Source: JALYUA01 sp038229875
Lineage (GTDB): Bacteria > Acidobacteriota > Thermoanaerobaculia > UBA5066 > Gp7-AA6
Direction of reading: 5' to 3'
DNA: 64,000 nucleotides
NCBI GenBank assembly: GCA_038229875.1
Contig: JBBROA010000003.1
Coordinates: forward strand, 17,491-81,490
Position numbers and translations under genes: made by a program
Notes under the pieces: generated by a model
Told to the model about the DNA's origin: nothing
The model's input: the letters and a program-made list of their open reading frames with translations, nothing else
Databases searched by the model: none
In this document: positions 41,271 through 50,640 of the stretch, one piece after another
Numbering within the stretch: position 1 is the stretch's first letter
How the letters are laid out: every line of letters starts with the position of its first letter

Positions 41271-42250
41271 TGTTGTTTTCCGCTCCGCGGCATCGGGGCC
41301 CGATCTCCGATCACTTCGACGGGCGGCAATTCCGGAATTTCTCGGGAGTGCCGCGTGGCTTCGGTGGCGTCCTCCGGTGGGCCGCCACACGCAAGTCCTC
41401 CCCGTGGCCCCGCTGGACGGAGGCACCGCCCGGGCCCGCGCCTCCGAGACGAGTCACCGACCTGCGCGTCACCTTCGTGAATCACGCGACGCTTCTCGTG
41501 CAGACCGGCGGGCGCAACATCCTGACGGACCCGGTTTGGAGCGACCGCGTCAGCCCGCTCGCGTGGATCGGCCCACGGCGCGTTCGGCCGCCGGGGATCC
41601 GTTTCGAGGATCTCCCGCAAATCGACGCCGTTCTGATCAGCCACAATCATTACGACCACCTGGACCTCCCGACCCTGGCGCGGCTCGACTCGCGGGACCA
41701 TCCCTGGATCGTCAGCGGCCTCGGCGTCCGGCAGCTCCTCGCGAGCCACGGGCTGACGAACGGGGTCGATCTCGATTGGTGGCAGAGCACCGAGGTGGGA
41801 AAGGGACTTTCGGTGACCTCGGTCCCCGTGCAGCACTTTTCGGGCCGCGGCCTTTCTGATCGCAACGCGACACTCTGGACTGGCTACGTGATCTCGAGCC
41901 CGGCCGGCGACGTCTTCTTCGCCGGCGACACCGGCTACGGGCCGCACTTCCGTCTCATTCGCGAGCGGTTCCCCCGGATTCGCCTGGCGATCCTCCCGAT
42001 CGGCGCCTACCGCCCCGAGTGGTTCATGGGACCCGTCCACGAGGATCCGGCCGAGGCACTTCAGGCGTTCGGGGATCTCGGCGCGGGAACGGGTGTCGGC
42101 ATGCATTTCGGCACGTTCCGGCTGACCGACGAGGGGCCCGAAGAGCCCGTTCAGGAAATCGCTGTGCTCCTCGCGAGCGCGCCGGAGCCAAAGCCCCGCT
42201 TCTGGGTGCTCGGGTTCGGGGAGGGAAGAGACGTGCCGGCGCTGCTGTGA
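41270..42250 (+). CDS. MBL-fold metallo-hydrolase (NAPE-PLD/UlaG-like)
   Basis: 326 residues from ATG 41270. The metal-binding motif is HNHYDHLD (His125, His127, Asp129, His130). Further ligands are in VPVQHFSGRG, FFAGDTGYG and GMHFGTF. The opening VTFVNHATLLVQTGGRNILT and LTDPVWSDRVSPLAWIGPRR are typical of the group that includes N-acyl-phosphatidylethanolamine phospholipase D. It may cleave a phosphodiester or lactone; the true substrate is unknown. Third gene of the esterase operon. Confidence 0.88.
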   Translation: MLFSAPRHRGPISDHFDGRQFRNFSGVPRGFGGVLRWAATRKSSPWPRWTEAPPGPAPPRRVTDLRVTFVNHATLLVQTGGRNILTDPVWSDRVSPLAWIGPRRVRPPGIRFEDLPQIDAVLISHNHYDHLDLPTLARLDSRDHPWIVSGLGVRQLLASHGLTNGVDLDWWQSTEVGKGLSVTSVPVQHFSGRGLSDRNATLWTGYVISSPAGDVFFAGDTGYGPHFRLIRERFPRIRLAILPIGAYRPEWFMGPVHEDPAEALQAFGDLGAGTGVGMHFGTFRLTDEGPEEPVQEIAVLLASAPEPKPRFWVLGFGEGRDVPALL

Positions 42251-42266
42251 CGCGGCGGCCGGCCCC

Positions 42267-43502
42267 TCAGGCCTTCGATTCCGCCTTCTTCTGGATCGGG
42301 GAGGAGCCCGTAAGATTCGAATGCTCCTCGCCTTTCAGCACCTTTTCAACCGCGCGGTCGCTCCCCGTTTCCGCCGCGTGTTCGAGCGCTTTGTGGTCGG
42401 TCAGGACCTCGTCGCTCAGATAGTCGTGCAGCCAGATCCTCTCGATGATCGGATACGCGGCAACGAACGGCAAGATCAGGATCGCCCCGAGAATTCCGTA
42501 GAGCTGGCCTCCGATCACGATCGCGATCAGGACGGCGATGGTTGAGAGGCGCAGGCGCTTGCCGTAGACGCGGGGCACGATGACCGTGTTCTCGAGCACG
42601 TGGTACAGCAGGTAGAGCACGAGGACGGCGCCTGCGGCGAACGGGGAAACGGTCAGCGCGAGGAGGACGGCCGGCACGATTGACGCGATCACGCCGATGA
42701 CGGGCAGGACGTCGCAGATCGCCGCCAGAAAAGCGAGAGGGATGGCCGCGGGCACTCGAAACGCGCTCAGGACGATCAGGGCGAACACCCCGTAAAGCAG
42801 CGACGTCAGGGCCTGTCCCTGGACGTAGCTGATGATGACGTCGGACACCTCTGGAATCGTTCTCGCCATCTTGCGGCGATGCCGGCGCGGAACGTACGCG
42901 AGCAGCCAGGCGTACGTTCTCTTCCCGTCGGCGACGAGGTAGAGCGTCAGCGTAAGGACGAGGATGGATATGGTCACCCCCGCGATGGCCGCTTCGCCCC
43001 AGGCGAGTGGCTTTTTGATCGACTTCGCGATCTCGGGAGACGTCGGCAGCGCGAGGATCTGGTCGAGAACCTGGCTGACCAAAGGGTGCTGCGGACCGAC
43101 GCGCGTCTCGACGCGTTTCCGGTACTCGGGGAACTTCTCGAACAACGTGACGAGCTGGGACGCCAGGGGCGGACCGATCAAAAAGAGAAACGTGAAGATG
43201 ATCCCGACCGTCAGCAGAGCCACCACGGCGACCGACCAGCTGCGCGACAGCCCCCGGCGCTCCAGGCGCGCCACGACCGGGGAAATGCTGATCGCCATGA
43301 CGAGAGCGAGGAGAAAGAAGAGAAAGTCGGGCAGCAGCTTGAGCGCCGCCCAGACGATGAGCGCCGTGATCAGGACCTTGATGATCGTCGCGACGGGGAC
43401 GTGGAGCTCGAGGATCGAGCGAGGCTGAGTGTCGTCGTCTTCCGGCGTGTTGCTCTCCGGGGGCGTCCCGGGCGCCCGCCTAGCGATGTGCCGCCCCGTC
43501 AT
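42267..43502 (-). CDS. AI-2E transporter family (PerM/TqsA-like) membrane protein
   Basis: 411 residues with seven to eight TM helices in the AI-2E order: an N-terminal pair (IIKVLITALIVWAALKLLPD), a soluble helical insert, then FLAAICDVLPVIGVIASIVP and a C-terminal block with YHVLENTVIVPRVYGKRLRL. Members export autoinducer-2 or act as Na/H antiporters, and many are unassigned. The charged N- and C-terminal tails are cytosolic. The gene start overlaps the end of the upstream M48 gene by 23 nt, so they form one operon. Confidence 0.9.
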   Translation of the reverse strand: MTGRHIARRAPGTPPESNTPEDDDTQPRSILELHVPVATIIKVLITALIVWAALKLLPDFLFFLLALVMAISISPVVARLERRGLSRSWSVAVVALLTVGIIFTFLFLIGPPLASQLVTLFEKFPEYRKRVETRVGPQHPLVSQVLDQILALPTSPEIAKSIKKPLAWGEAAIAGVTISILVLTLTLYLVADGKRTYAWLLAYVPRRHRRKMARTIPEVSDVIISYVQGQALTSLLYGVFALIVLSAFRVPAAIPLAFLAAICDVLPVIGVIASIVPAVLLALTVSPFAAGAVLVLYLLYHVLENTVIVPRVYGKRLRLSTIAVLIAIVIGGQLYGILGAILILPFVAAYPIIERIWLHDYLSDEVLTDHKALEHAAETGSDRAVEKVLKGEEHSNLTGSSPIQKKAESKA

Positions 43503-44955
43503 TGACCTGGATGCTTCCCATCATCCGCTCGTAAAGGGGCGTAAGAGCCTGCGCGTCCCGGCCCGGCACGATGCTGAGCGCATAGAGGGCGTGGCCGTCG
43601 GGAAGCTCGCGCGTCAGGACGTTCACGCGCTCGTCGATCCCGGTGACCGGAGACGTGCCCGCGAGCACCAGGGAAATCGCGCGGGCGCCGCCGGCCGTTA
43701 GCCTCTTCGCCGAGTTCGGAACGAGCCGGAGGTACGGATTCGATTTCGAGAGCTGCCCGACGAGATCGTTCGTCGCGTCGTCGAGGTTCGTCCCTCGGGA
43801 AAAGGGCCCGCGGACCCCGGTCCTTCCGTTGACGGAGCCCTCGAACGGATCGTAGTGGTTGACGACGACGCCGTATACGACCGACTGCTGGCCGTCAGAG
43901 GTCTGCACGACGCCGCCCGCCGGGACGATCGTGACCCCGTACCCGTTCGGCGCCTCATGCGCCTGCCAGTTCTGCGGGTAGTCGATCTTGAAGAACCCGT
44001 TGCGCTGCTGGAACGTGCGGAAGCCCGCCGACGGCGCCTCGATCCGGATGTCGCCGCGCGAAGGGGCGCGTCCGGCCGGAGCGGTTCCTCCGGTCGTGCC
44101 CTGCGCGAGCTGCTTCATCGAAACCGGAGGAGATTGCACGCGCAGGGACGTCTTGACCGCGACAATGTCTCCGACCGGATGGGCGGGGCCCGGACGTCCC
44201 AGCCGCGCCGCCTCTTGACGCACGCGCGCCTCTCGATCCGCCGGGGCCGGGTGGTCGCTCAAAAACCGCTCGAGCCTCCCGGGATCGCGACCCGCCTGCT
44301 TTCGCAGGAGCTCGAACATGCTCGCCATCTCGTTCGCGTCGTAGCCCGCGCGGGCCATCGTCTGCGCGCCCACGATGTCGGCCTGGCTCTCCGCGGTGCG
44401 GCTGAACTTCAGGAAGAGCGCGTTCAATCCGATGCCGCCGACCGCGGACATGATCGGTCCTGGCGCGCCGCCGGTGAGAACCCCGCCGAGGATCCCGACT
44501 CCGGCTCTCGCGAGATAAGCCTTGGATACCTGGTTCGTCTGGTGCCGGAGCGCGACGTGCGCCATCTCGTGCGCCATCACGCCGGCGAGCTGGCCCTCAG
44601 TCGGGACGAGCTCGATCAACCCGCGGTTGACGTACATGAATCCGCCGGGTAGCGCGAATGCGTTGACGTCCGACAGATTCGTCACCTTGAACTGGTAGGG
44701 AAATTTCGGCCCGGGCGCGGCGGCGGCCAGGCGCGCACCGATCGCCGAGACGTAGCGGTCAACCGCCGGATCGTGGATGAGAGGGATCTGCTTCTCCACC
44801 TGCACGGTGGACTGGCGCCCGAGCTCGATATCCTGCTGTGTGGAGAACAGGTTGAAGCCGGGACGCACGATCGTGGGCGCAGGTGCGGCGACCGCCGGCA
44901 ACGCGCCAACCGCCCACACCAACCAGAGCGCCAGGACCTGCGGAACCCGTTTCAT
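43480..44955 (-). CDS. exported M48-family metallopeptidase (BepA/Oma1-like)
   Basis: 491 residues. The signal peptide is followed by NLFSTQQDIELGR, then the zinc motif HEMAH (His129-His133) and the third ligand Glu189 in ESQADIVG. The conserved LPGGFMYVNRGLIELV loop is present. Beyond the peptidase domain (to about residue 250), a second beta-rich domain of about 200 residues (FFKIDYPQNWQAHEAPNGYG) is present instead of the TPR domain of BepA. It probably degrades misassembled outer-membrane or periplasmic proteins. It is upstream of, and overlaps, the AI-2E-type gene. Confidence 0.9.
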   Translation of the reverse strand: MKRVPQVLALWLVWAVGALPAVAAPAPTIVRPGFNLFSTQQDIELGRQSTVQVEKQIPLIHDPAVDRYVSAIGARLAAAAPGPKFPYQFKVTNLSDVNAFALPGGFMYVNRGLIELVPTEGQLAGVMAHEMAHVALRHQTNQVSKAYLARAGVGILGGVLTGGAPGPIMSAVGGIGLNALFLKFSRTAESQADIVGAQTMARAGYDANEMASMFELLRKQAGRDPGRLERFLSDHPAPADREARVRQEAARLGRPGPAHPVGDIVAVKTSLRVQSPPVSMKQLAQGTTGGTAPAGRAPSRGDIRIEAPSAGFRTFQQRNGFFKIDYPQNWQAHEAPNGYGVTIVPAGGVVQTSDGQQSVVYGVVVNHYDPFEGSVNGRTGVRGPFSRGTNLDDATNDLVGQLSKSNPYLRLVPNSAKRLTAGGARAISLVLAGTSPVTGIDERVNVLTRELPDGHALYALSIVPGRDAQALTPLYERMMGSIQVNDGAAHR

Positions 44956-45057
44956 GGAGCCTCCGGCGCGCTCAACGCAAACGCAATGCCAGAAGGTAAA
45001 GCCGGCTCGTCGGCTCCTAAACTTCCACAGGCTCGGCTAGATCGGTGCTGCGCCCGT

Positions 45058-45293
45058 CACCCGACCCTCTCCCCGCGCGCGTGGCGAGGGAGCAGAGCTG
45101 CGCTTTGTCCCCATGGTGACTAAGCTCGCCCCGAGAGGAGTCTCCCGACCAGAGGGAGGGAGGAGCCTCTCGGGGCGGGAGCCGCAGCGAACGGAGGGAC
45201 GAGGACAGCGGTCGAGCCCAAAGGGCGAGCCGCTGTCCGGTGCCTTCGACCCCGCGCGGCGAAGGCACGTCCCGCAGTGAGCGGAGGCGACGG
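45058..45293 (+). repeat. copy C of the three-hairpin intergenic element
   Basis: This fills most of the 339-bp gap between the M48 start and the M2 stop. An opening stem CCCTCTCCCC...GGCGAGGG lies at about 45060-45090. H1 is GCCCCGAGAGG (45128-45138) with CCTCTCGGGGC (45166-45176). H2 is GGACAGCGG (45203-45211) with CCGCTGTCC (45230-45238). H3 is TGCCTTCG (45241-45248) with CGAAGGCA (45260-45267). The 3' tail GAGCGGAGGCGACGG ends 1 nt before the stop codon of the convergent M2 gene. Confidence 0.85.
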
Positions 45294-45294
45294 T

Positions 45295-47169
45295 TCACCA
45301 GCCTGTCGGCTTACCCCGGTTCTGCTCGTCCAGCCACTTCTGAAGCGGCGCGAAGTAGTCGCGCATCGCCGTCGCGTCCATCTGCCGCTGTCCCGTGAGC
45401 TCTTCGAGGGCGTCCGGCCATGGGCGGCTCTGCCCCATCGCGAGCATCTTCGCGAGCCGCTCTCCAGCCGGGCGGCTGCCGTAGATCGAACAGCGATTGA
45501 GCGGTCCGTCGCACCCGGCGATCTTCGCGAGCGCGCGATGGAACTGGAACTGCAGAATGTCTGCGAGGAAATATCTCGTGTACGGCACGTTCGCCGCGAC
45601 GTGGTACTTCGCGCCGGGGTCGAAGTCGGCCTCGGTGCGGCCGCCTGGCGGCGCCACGCCCTGGTACTTCAGGCGCAGCTCCCACCAGACCCGATTGTAA
45701 TTTTCCGACGTCACTTCCCCGGAAAAGACCTTCCAGCGCCACTGGTCGATCAGCAGCCCGAATGGAAGAAACGACAGCTTGTCGAGCGCGCGAGAGAGCA
45801 GCAGTCCGATGTCCTTGGATTCGTCGGGCGCCTTTTCAAGGAACTTGAGCTTCACGAGGTACTCGGGAGTGATGGACAGGGCGATCGTGTCGCCGATCGC
45901 TTCGTGGAAGCCGTCGTTGGCGCTGTCGCGGAAAAGATACGGCTGCGTGTTGTAGGCACGCTGGTAGAAGTTGTGGCCGAGCTCATGGTGGATGGTCGAG
46001 AAGTCTTCGGCCGTGATGTCGATGCACATCTTGATGCGGAGGTCGTTGACGTTGTCGACGTCCCAGGCGCTCGCGTGGCAGACGACTTCGCGGTCACGCG
46101 GCTTCGTGAAGAGAGACCGCTCCCAGAACGTCTTCGGGAGGGGATCGAATCCGAGCGACGTGAAAAAGCCTTCTCCGTACCGGACCATCTGCCGGGCGTC
46201 GGTCTTCCGCTGCTTCAGGATCGCCGTGAGGTCGTAGCCGGGATCGGCGTTTCCGGGCGCGACCAGGGAATAGACGTTCGACCAGTCCTGCGCCCACATG
46301 TTGCCGAGCAGATGCGCCGGAATGGGGCCGCTCGCGGGAACCGCGTCGCCATATTTTTCCCGCAGCTTCCAACGCACGTACGCGTGAAGCGACACGTAAA
46401 GGGGCCGTACCTGGTCCCACAGACGGTCGAGCTCGCGCGCGAACTCCGCAGGAGGCATGTCGTACTTCGAGCGCCACATCGCGCCGGTGTCTTCGAAGCC
46501 GAGCTCCCGCGCGCCCTTGTTGGCGAGCTCGACATAACGCGCGAAGTCCTTCCGCATCGGGACGGAGACAGTGTGCCAGCCGCGCCAGACGTCCTCGATC
46601 TGCTTTGGATCCCGGCTGGTCGCGAGGATCCGGGTGATGTCCTCGAGGTCGAGGCATTTGTCCGTTCCGTTCGGGCAGTACTTGCCCTTCCCGTATGCGC
46701 CCTCGAGCGAGGCCACGATCCGCGTCAGCTCCTCGCTCTCCTTCGGATCGGACGGTGCGGCGAGAGTCAGCGAATTCTTGAGCAGCCGGATCTTGCGGGC
46801 GACGTCCTGCGGAAGGCGAGCGCCGTCGTAACGAGCCGCTTTCTTCGCATACACGGCGGACGCCGTGATCACGCGCTCGCTGGCACGCGCGGCCAGGATT
46901 TCCGTGTCGTCCGTGATGTACGTCGACTGGACCCAGCTCGCCCGCGACGCTTCGTTCGCAAGAACCAGGAGCGTGGTTTCGGCCTCTGCGATGAAGGCCC
47001 GGGCTTCCGCGGCGGTCGCCGGGCCTCGCTTTCCGGCGGCGGGCCTGGCGGCTCGCGCCGCGGGTTTCTCAGGCGGCATCGCGGGCTCCGCGGCCGACGC
47101 GAACACCGCTGCGGTCGCGGTCGTCACCAGCAGCGTGCACAGGGAAAATCCTCGAAGGCGTCGTTTCAT
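45295..47169 (-). CDS. exported M2-family peptidyl-dipeptidase (ACE-like)
   Basis: 624 residues with a signal peptide (SLCTLLVTTATAAVFASA). Almost wholly helical, as in angiotensin-converting enzyme. Zinc motif HHELGHNFYQ (His395, Glu396, His399) and third ligand Glu423 in HEAIGDT are present, as are the M2-typical GMWRSKYDMP-like and LPFGLLIDQWRWKVFSGE stretches. It should release C-terminal dipeptides from peptides in the periplasm. Bacterial M2 enzymes are common in Acidobacteriota and Xanthomonads. Possibly co-transcribed with the DUF885 gene 80 bp upstream. Confidence 0.93.
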   Translation of the reverse strand: MKRRLRGFSLCTLLVTTATAAVFASAAEPAMPPEKPAARAARPAAGKRGPATAAEARAFIAEAETTLLVLANEASRASWVQSTYITDDTEILAARASERVITASAVYAKKAARYDGARLPQDVARKIRLLKNSLTLAAPSDPKESEELTRIVASLEGAYGKGKYCPNGTDKCLDLEDITRILATSRDPKQIEDVWRGWHTVSVPMRKDFARYVELANKGARELGFEDTGAMWRSKYDMPPAEFARELDRLWDQVRPLYVSLHAYVRWKLREKYGDAVPASGPIPAHLLGNMWAQDWSNVYSLVAPGNADPGYDLTAILKQRKTDARQMVRYGEGFFTSLGFDPLPKTFWERSLFTKPRDREVVCHASAWDVDNVNDLRIKMCIDITAEDFSTIHHELGHNFYQRAYNTQPYLFRDSANDGFHEAIGDTIALSITPEYLVKLKFLEKAPDESKDIGLLLSRALDKLSFLPFGLLIDQWRWKVFSGEVTSENYNRVWWELRLKYQGVAPPGGRTEADFDPGAKYHVAANVPYTRYFLADILQFQFHRALAKIAGCDGPLNRCSIYGSRPAGERLAKMLAMGQSRPWPDALEELTGQRQMDATAMRDYFAPLQKWLDEQNRGKPTGW

Positions 47170-47249
47170 TTTTCACTCCGTCTCTCCAGCGAGACGAGAT
47201 TGTACGGGTCGCGCCGCCAGCGCGCGGGCAGCGCTTCTCCGGCGCCCGC

Positions 47250-49040
47250 CTACTTCCGCCGCGCCTTCGAGGCGAGAATCCACGCATCCATCCGCTGATC
47301 GAGGATGTCGAGAGGGAGCGCCCCGGCGCCCAGGACCTCGTCGTGAAACGCCCGGATGTCGAACGCGACGCCAAGCCCCTTCTTCGCGCGATCGCGGAGC
47401 TCTAAGATCTTCAGCTGACCGATCTTGTACGCAAGCGCCTGGCCCGGCCACGCGATGTACCGGTCCGTTTCGCTCTGCACCTCGACCTCGTCGACGGCGG
47501 AATGGTCGTGAAAGAACTGCACGACCTGGTCGCGCGTCCACTTCTTGTAGTGAAACCCCGTGTCGACCACGAGCCGGATCGCCCGCAGCATTTCGTCCTG
47601 AAGCCGTCCGTAGTCGCTGTACGGATCCTTGTAGAACCCGACGTCTTTCCCGAGGCGTTCGGAATAGAGCGCCCACCCCTCGACGAAGGCCGTGTAGCCG
47701 CTCTGCTGCCGGACCGGGGGCAGCTCGTCCTGCTCCTGAGCTATCGAGAGCTGCAGGTGATGGCCGGGGACGCCCTCGTGGTACGCGGTCGACTCCGTCG
47801 AGATCGTCTTGCGCGACTCGGGCTGCGACGTGTTGACCATCACGCGCCCCGCGCGCGAGCCGTCCTTCGCGCCCGTGTTGTACTGCGCGCCGGATGCCTC
47901 CTTCTCGCGGAACGCTTCCACCGCGGCCACCTCCACCTGCGCCTTCGGCAGCCGTCCGAAGAGCTTCGGAAGCTGCGGCCGCATCTGGTCGATGTAGCGG
48001 CGATAGGCCGTCAGGATCTCCTCCCGGTCGCGGTAGTGCCGCTGGGGATCCTTTTCGATTGCGGCGTTGAACGCCTTCAGGTCGGAGTATCCGAGCTTCT
48101 TCGCGATGACGAGCATTTGTTTTTCGATCTCGACGACCTGCGCGAGTCCGATCCGGTGGATCTCTTCGGGCGTGCGGTCCGTCGTCGTCAGCCGCTTCAC
48201 CTGGGCGGCGTAGCGCGCCTCTCCGTCCGGCAGGGACCACATGCCGGGTTCCGTCCGGCCCTTCGGCGCGTACTCGGTCTTCACGAACTCGGTGAAGCGC
48301 GCGTACGCGGGCAGCACCGATTCTCGGATCGTGGTCAGGATCTGCTCCTTGGCGCGCGCCTGGTCCTCCGCGGAAAAGGTCGGCGGGATCTTCGAGAGCG
48401 GCCTTGCAAACGGCGTGTCCTCGGGTTTCTGGGCGGCGATCCCGCCGCTCTGCGTCGCGACCTTTTCCAGCAGAAAGCGCGGCTGCATCAGGCCGTCCGA
48501 CATCCCCTTGCGCATTCGGACGCTCACGTCGTCGAACTGCTTCGGCAGCTGCTTCAGGCGCGCGTTGTAATCGTCGTAGTCCTTGACGGTCACAAACGAA
48601 AGGAGAGACACGATCTGAGGCGCCTGCAGGTGGACGCCGCCGAACTGACTGACCGGCATCTCCCAGGTGTGAAAGCGCTCGTTTGCGATCGACTCCTTGA
48701 GTCCCCGGACGAGCAGCGTCTTCGTCAGCGCCTCCTGTTCGGGAAAACCCGTCGTGTCGACCATGTCCAGGCGGGCAAGCCACTCCCGATCCTTCTGCTG
48801 GTCCGCCACGATTTCGCGCTCGGAGAGATCCGAGGCCTTGTCGTTCCAGCGCTTGTCCCCGAGGATCGAGGCGAACTCGGGGCTGTGGGAGAGCGTGTAT
48901 TCCCAGTGCTCCGCCAGGAGGTCCGAAAACGCCTTCCGGCGCGTCGCGAGGTCGTCTCCCGGGGCGGCCAGGGCGGCGCTCACCGCCACGACCCCCACAA
49001 GCACGGCGGACAGCAGAAGGCGTGACGTCCTTGCGGGCAT
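47250..49040 (-). CDS. exported DUF885-family protein (probable metallopeptidase)
   Basis: 596 residues with a signal peptide (RLLLSAVLVGVVAVSAALA). DUF885 hallmarks: TAYHEGVPGHHLQLSIA (an HEGxxGHH zinc-type motif), GYTAFVEGWALYSERLGKDV and RAIRLVVDTGFHYKKWTRDQ. The HExxxH-like site plus the Glu of FVEGW make a peptidase function likely, although activity is poorly documented for the family. It sits directly upstream of the M2 peptidase on the same strand, and both fit a peptide-scavenging role. The length is normal for the family. Confidence 0.9.
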   Translation of the reverse strand: MPARTSRLLLSAVLVGVVAVSAALAAPGDDLATRRKAFSDLLAEHWEYTLSHSPEFASILGDKRWNDKASDLSEREIVADQQKDREWLARLDMVDTTGFPEQEALTKTLLVRGLKESIANERFHTWEMPVSQFGGVHLQAPQIVSLLSFVTVKDYDDYNARLKQLPKQFDDVSVRMRKGMSDGLMQPRFLLEKVATQSGGIAAQKPEDTPFARPLSKIPPTFSAEDQARAKEQILTTIRESVLPAYARFTEFVKTEYAPKGRTEPGMWSLPDGEARYAAQVKRLTTTDRTPEEIHRIGLAQVVEIEKQMLVIAKKLGYSDLKAFNAAIEKDPQRHYRDREEILTAYRRYIDQMRPQLPKLFGRLPKAQVEVAAVEAFREKEASGAQYNTGAKDGSRAGRVMVNTSQPESRKTISTESTAYHEGVPGHHLQLSIAQEQDELPPVRQQSGYTAFVEGWALYSERLGKDVGFYKDPYSDYGRLQDEMLRAIRLVVDTGFHYKKWTRDQVVQFFHDHSAVDEVEVQSETDRYIAWPGQALAYKIGQLKILELRDRAKKGLGVAFDIRAFHDEVLGAGALPLDILDQRMDAWILASKARRK

Positions 49041-49098
49041 GGATCCCCCTTTGCCGGAGACATACGAAACGGGCGCGCCGGGGTTTGCCGTGGACCGG

Positions 49099-50568
49099 TT
49101 ATCCGGTCCGCACGAAGTCGATGAATCCGCGGTCGAAGTCGGTCGAGATCAGCTTGACCCGCAGTTTCTGGCCGACTTCGAGGCCATCCGCGCCGTGGAC
49201 AAGCTTGCCTTCGACGGGCGGAGCGAGGATGCGGACCCAGGTCCCCTTCTCCGAGGCGCCGGTGACGATCGCTTCGAAGCGCTGGCCGATGCGGCCCTCG
49301 AGCAGCAGCGCGGCGGCCGATTTGCGGACCTGTCGCTCCACCTTGTCCGCATCGTCCTCCTGCTCGGTGCAGTGGCGGGCCAGCTCCTCGAGCTCCGGGT
49401 CCGGGTAAGGAGAAGCGGTTCCGCCGAGGGCCGCTTTGAGCAGCCGCTGCGTGATGAGGTCGGGAAAGCGGCGGTTCGGAGCTGTCGAGTGCGTGTAGTC
49501 CTTGACCGCCAGGCCGAAGTGCCCGATGGGAGCGCCGCCCGGGCGCTCGACGATGTACTCGCCGGCGCCCATCAGCTTCACGATGACGAGCGACAGGTCC
49601 GGGAATCGCAGCGGATCGGCCTTGCGTCGGCGAGCGAGAAATTCCTCCAGGGCCTTCGAGTCCGGCTCCGGTGGCAGGTGCTCGCCCTGGTCTTTCGCGA
49701 CATCCACGATGCGCTGCCATCGCTCCGGGGAGCGGACCACACGCCGTAGCGACGCGAACCCTTTCGACGCGAGAAAGCGCGCGGTCACACCGTTGGTCGC
49801 GATCATGAGGTCTTCGATGAGCTGCCGCGCGCGGTTGTGCGCCTCCTGGCGGAGATCGACGACCCGCTCGCCGTCGAAGACCGCCTTCGGCTGGAGAGTT
49901 TCGAGCTCGAGGGCGCCCTGTTCGTGCCGGTGCTCGCGAAGCTTCTGCGCGATCGCGTCCTGCGCCTTCAGCTGCGCGTCCATTCCAGGTACGGCATTCG
50001 CGACCGGCGGTTCCTCCGCCTTGCCTTCCAGAAACGCGGCGACAGAGTCATACGCGAGCTTCGCCCGGTTGCGGACCTTCGCGCGATAGACCGACGACGA
50101 CTGGAGAACTCCCTCCGCGTCGAAAACCATCTCGGTGACCATCGCGAGCCGGTCCTGGTCCTGATTCAGGGAGGTCAGATCGGTCGAGAGCCGTTCCGGG
50201 AGCATCGGGAAGATGCGCGCGGCCGTGTACACCGATGTCGTGTTCGCGCGCGCGTGCGCGTCAATCGGCGTGTCCTTCTTCACCAGCGAATCGACGTCGG
50301 CGATCGCGACGAGCACCTTCACGGAACCCGCGCCCATGTCCTCGGAGACGGAGAGCTGATCGAGGTCCCTCGAGTCGTCGTTGTCGATCGAGCACCAGAG
50401 AAGCGAGGTCAGGTCGCGGACCTCTCCGTCGGCCGCGCCCGGGCCCGAAATCCCGGCGAGCTGCTTGACGACCTCGGCTGAGAACTCGGGCTCCAGGCCC
50501 CGATCGAGCATCGCCTCCCTGGCGATCTCGGCGAGGTCCGATCGTGTGTGGGCGCGAGGGGAATTCAT
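49099..50568 (-). CDS. RNB-domain ribonuclease (RNase II/R family)
   Basis: 489 residues from ATG 50568. The RNB catalytic region begins WCSIDNDDSRDLDQL. Aligned by motif to RNase II, Asp62, Asp68 and Asp70 match three of the four catalytic acids, while the fourth position is Gln71. Later RNB blocks are clear: VKDYTHSTAPNRRFPDLITQ and DDADKVERQVRKSAAALLL. A short S1-like domain closes the protein (GASEKGTWVRIL...KLVHGADGLEVGQKLRV). N-terminal cold-shock domains are absent. It probably degrades RNA 3' to 5'. The lone gene is divergent from the secreted protein at 50641. Confidence 0.88.
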   Translation of the reverse strand: MNSPRAHTRSDLAEIAREAMLDRGLEPEFSAEVVKQLAGISGPGAADGEVRDLTSLLWCSIDNDDSRDLDQLSVSEDMGAGSVKVLVAIADVDSLVKKDTPIDAHARANTTSVYTAARIFPMLPERLSTDLTSLNQDQDRLAMVTEMVFDAEGVLQSSSVYRAKVRNRAKLAYDSVAAFLEGKAEEPPVANAVPGMDAQLKAQDAIAQKLREHRHEQGALELETLQPKAVFDGERVVDLRQEAHNRARQLIEDLMIATNGVTARFLASKGFASLRRVVRSPERWQRIVDVAKDQGEHLPPEPDSKALEEFLARRRKADPLRFPDLSLVIVKLMGAGEYIVERPGGAPIGHFGLAVKDYTHSTAPNRRFPDLITQRLLKAALGGTASPYPDPELEELARHCTEQEDDADKVERQVRKSAAALLLEGRIGQRFEAIVTGASEKGTWVRILAPPVEGKLVHGADGLEVGQKLRVKLISTDFDRGFIDFVRTG

Positions 50569-50640
50569 GGCGCGGACTTTACATCGCTCCCGGGAGGCCC
50601 GCGCCTGGTGGCGCCTGATACTTTTCTCGAAGGAGGATCC

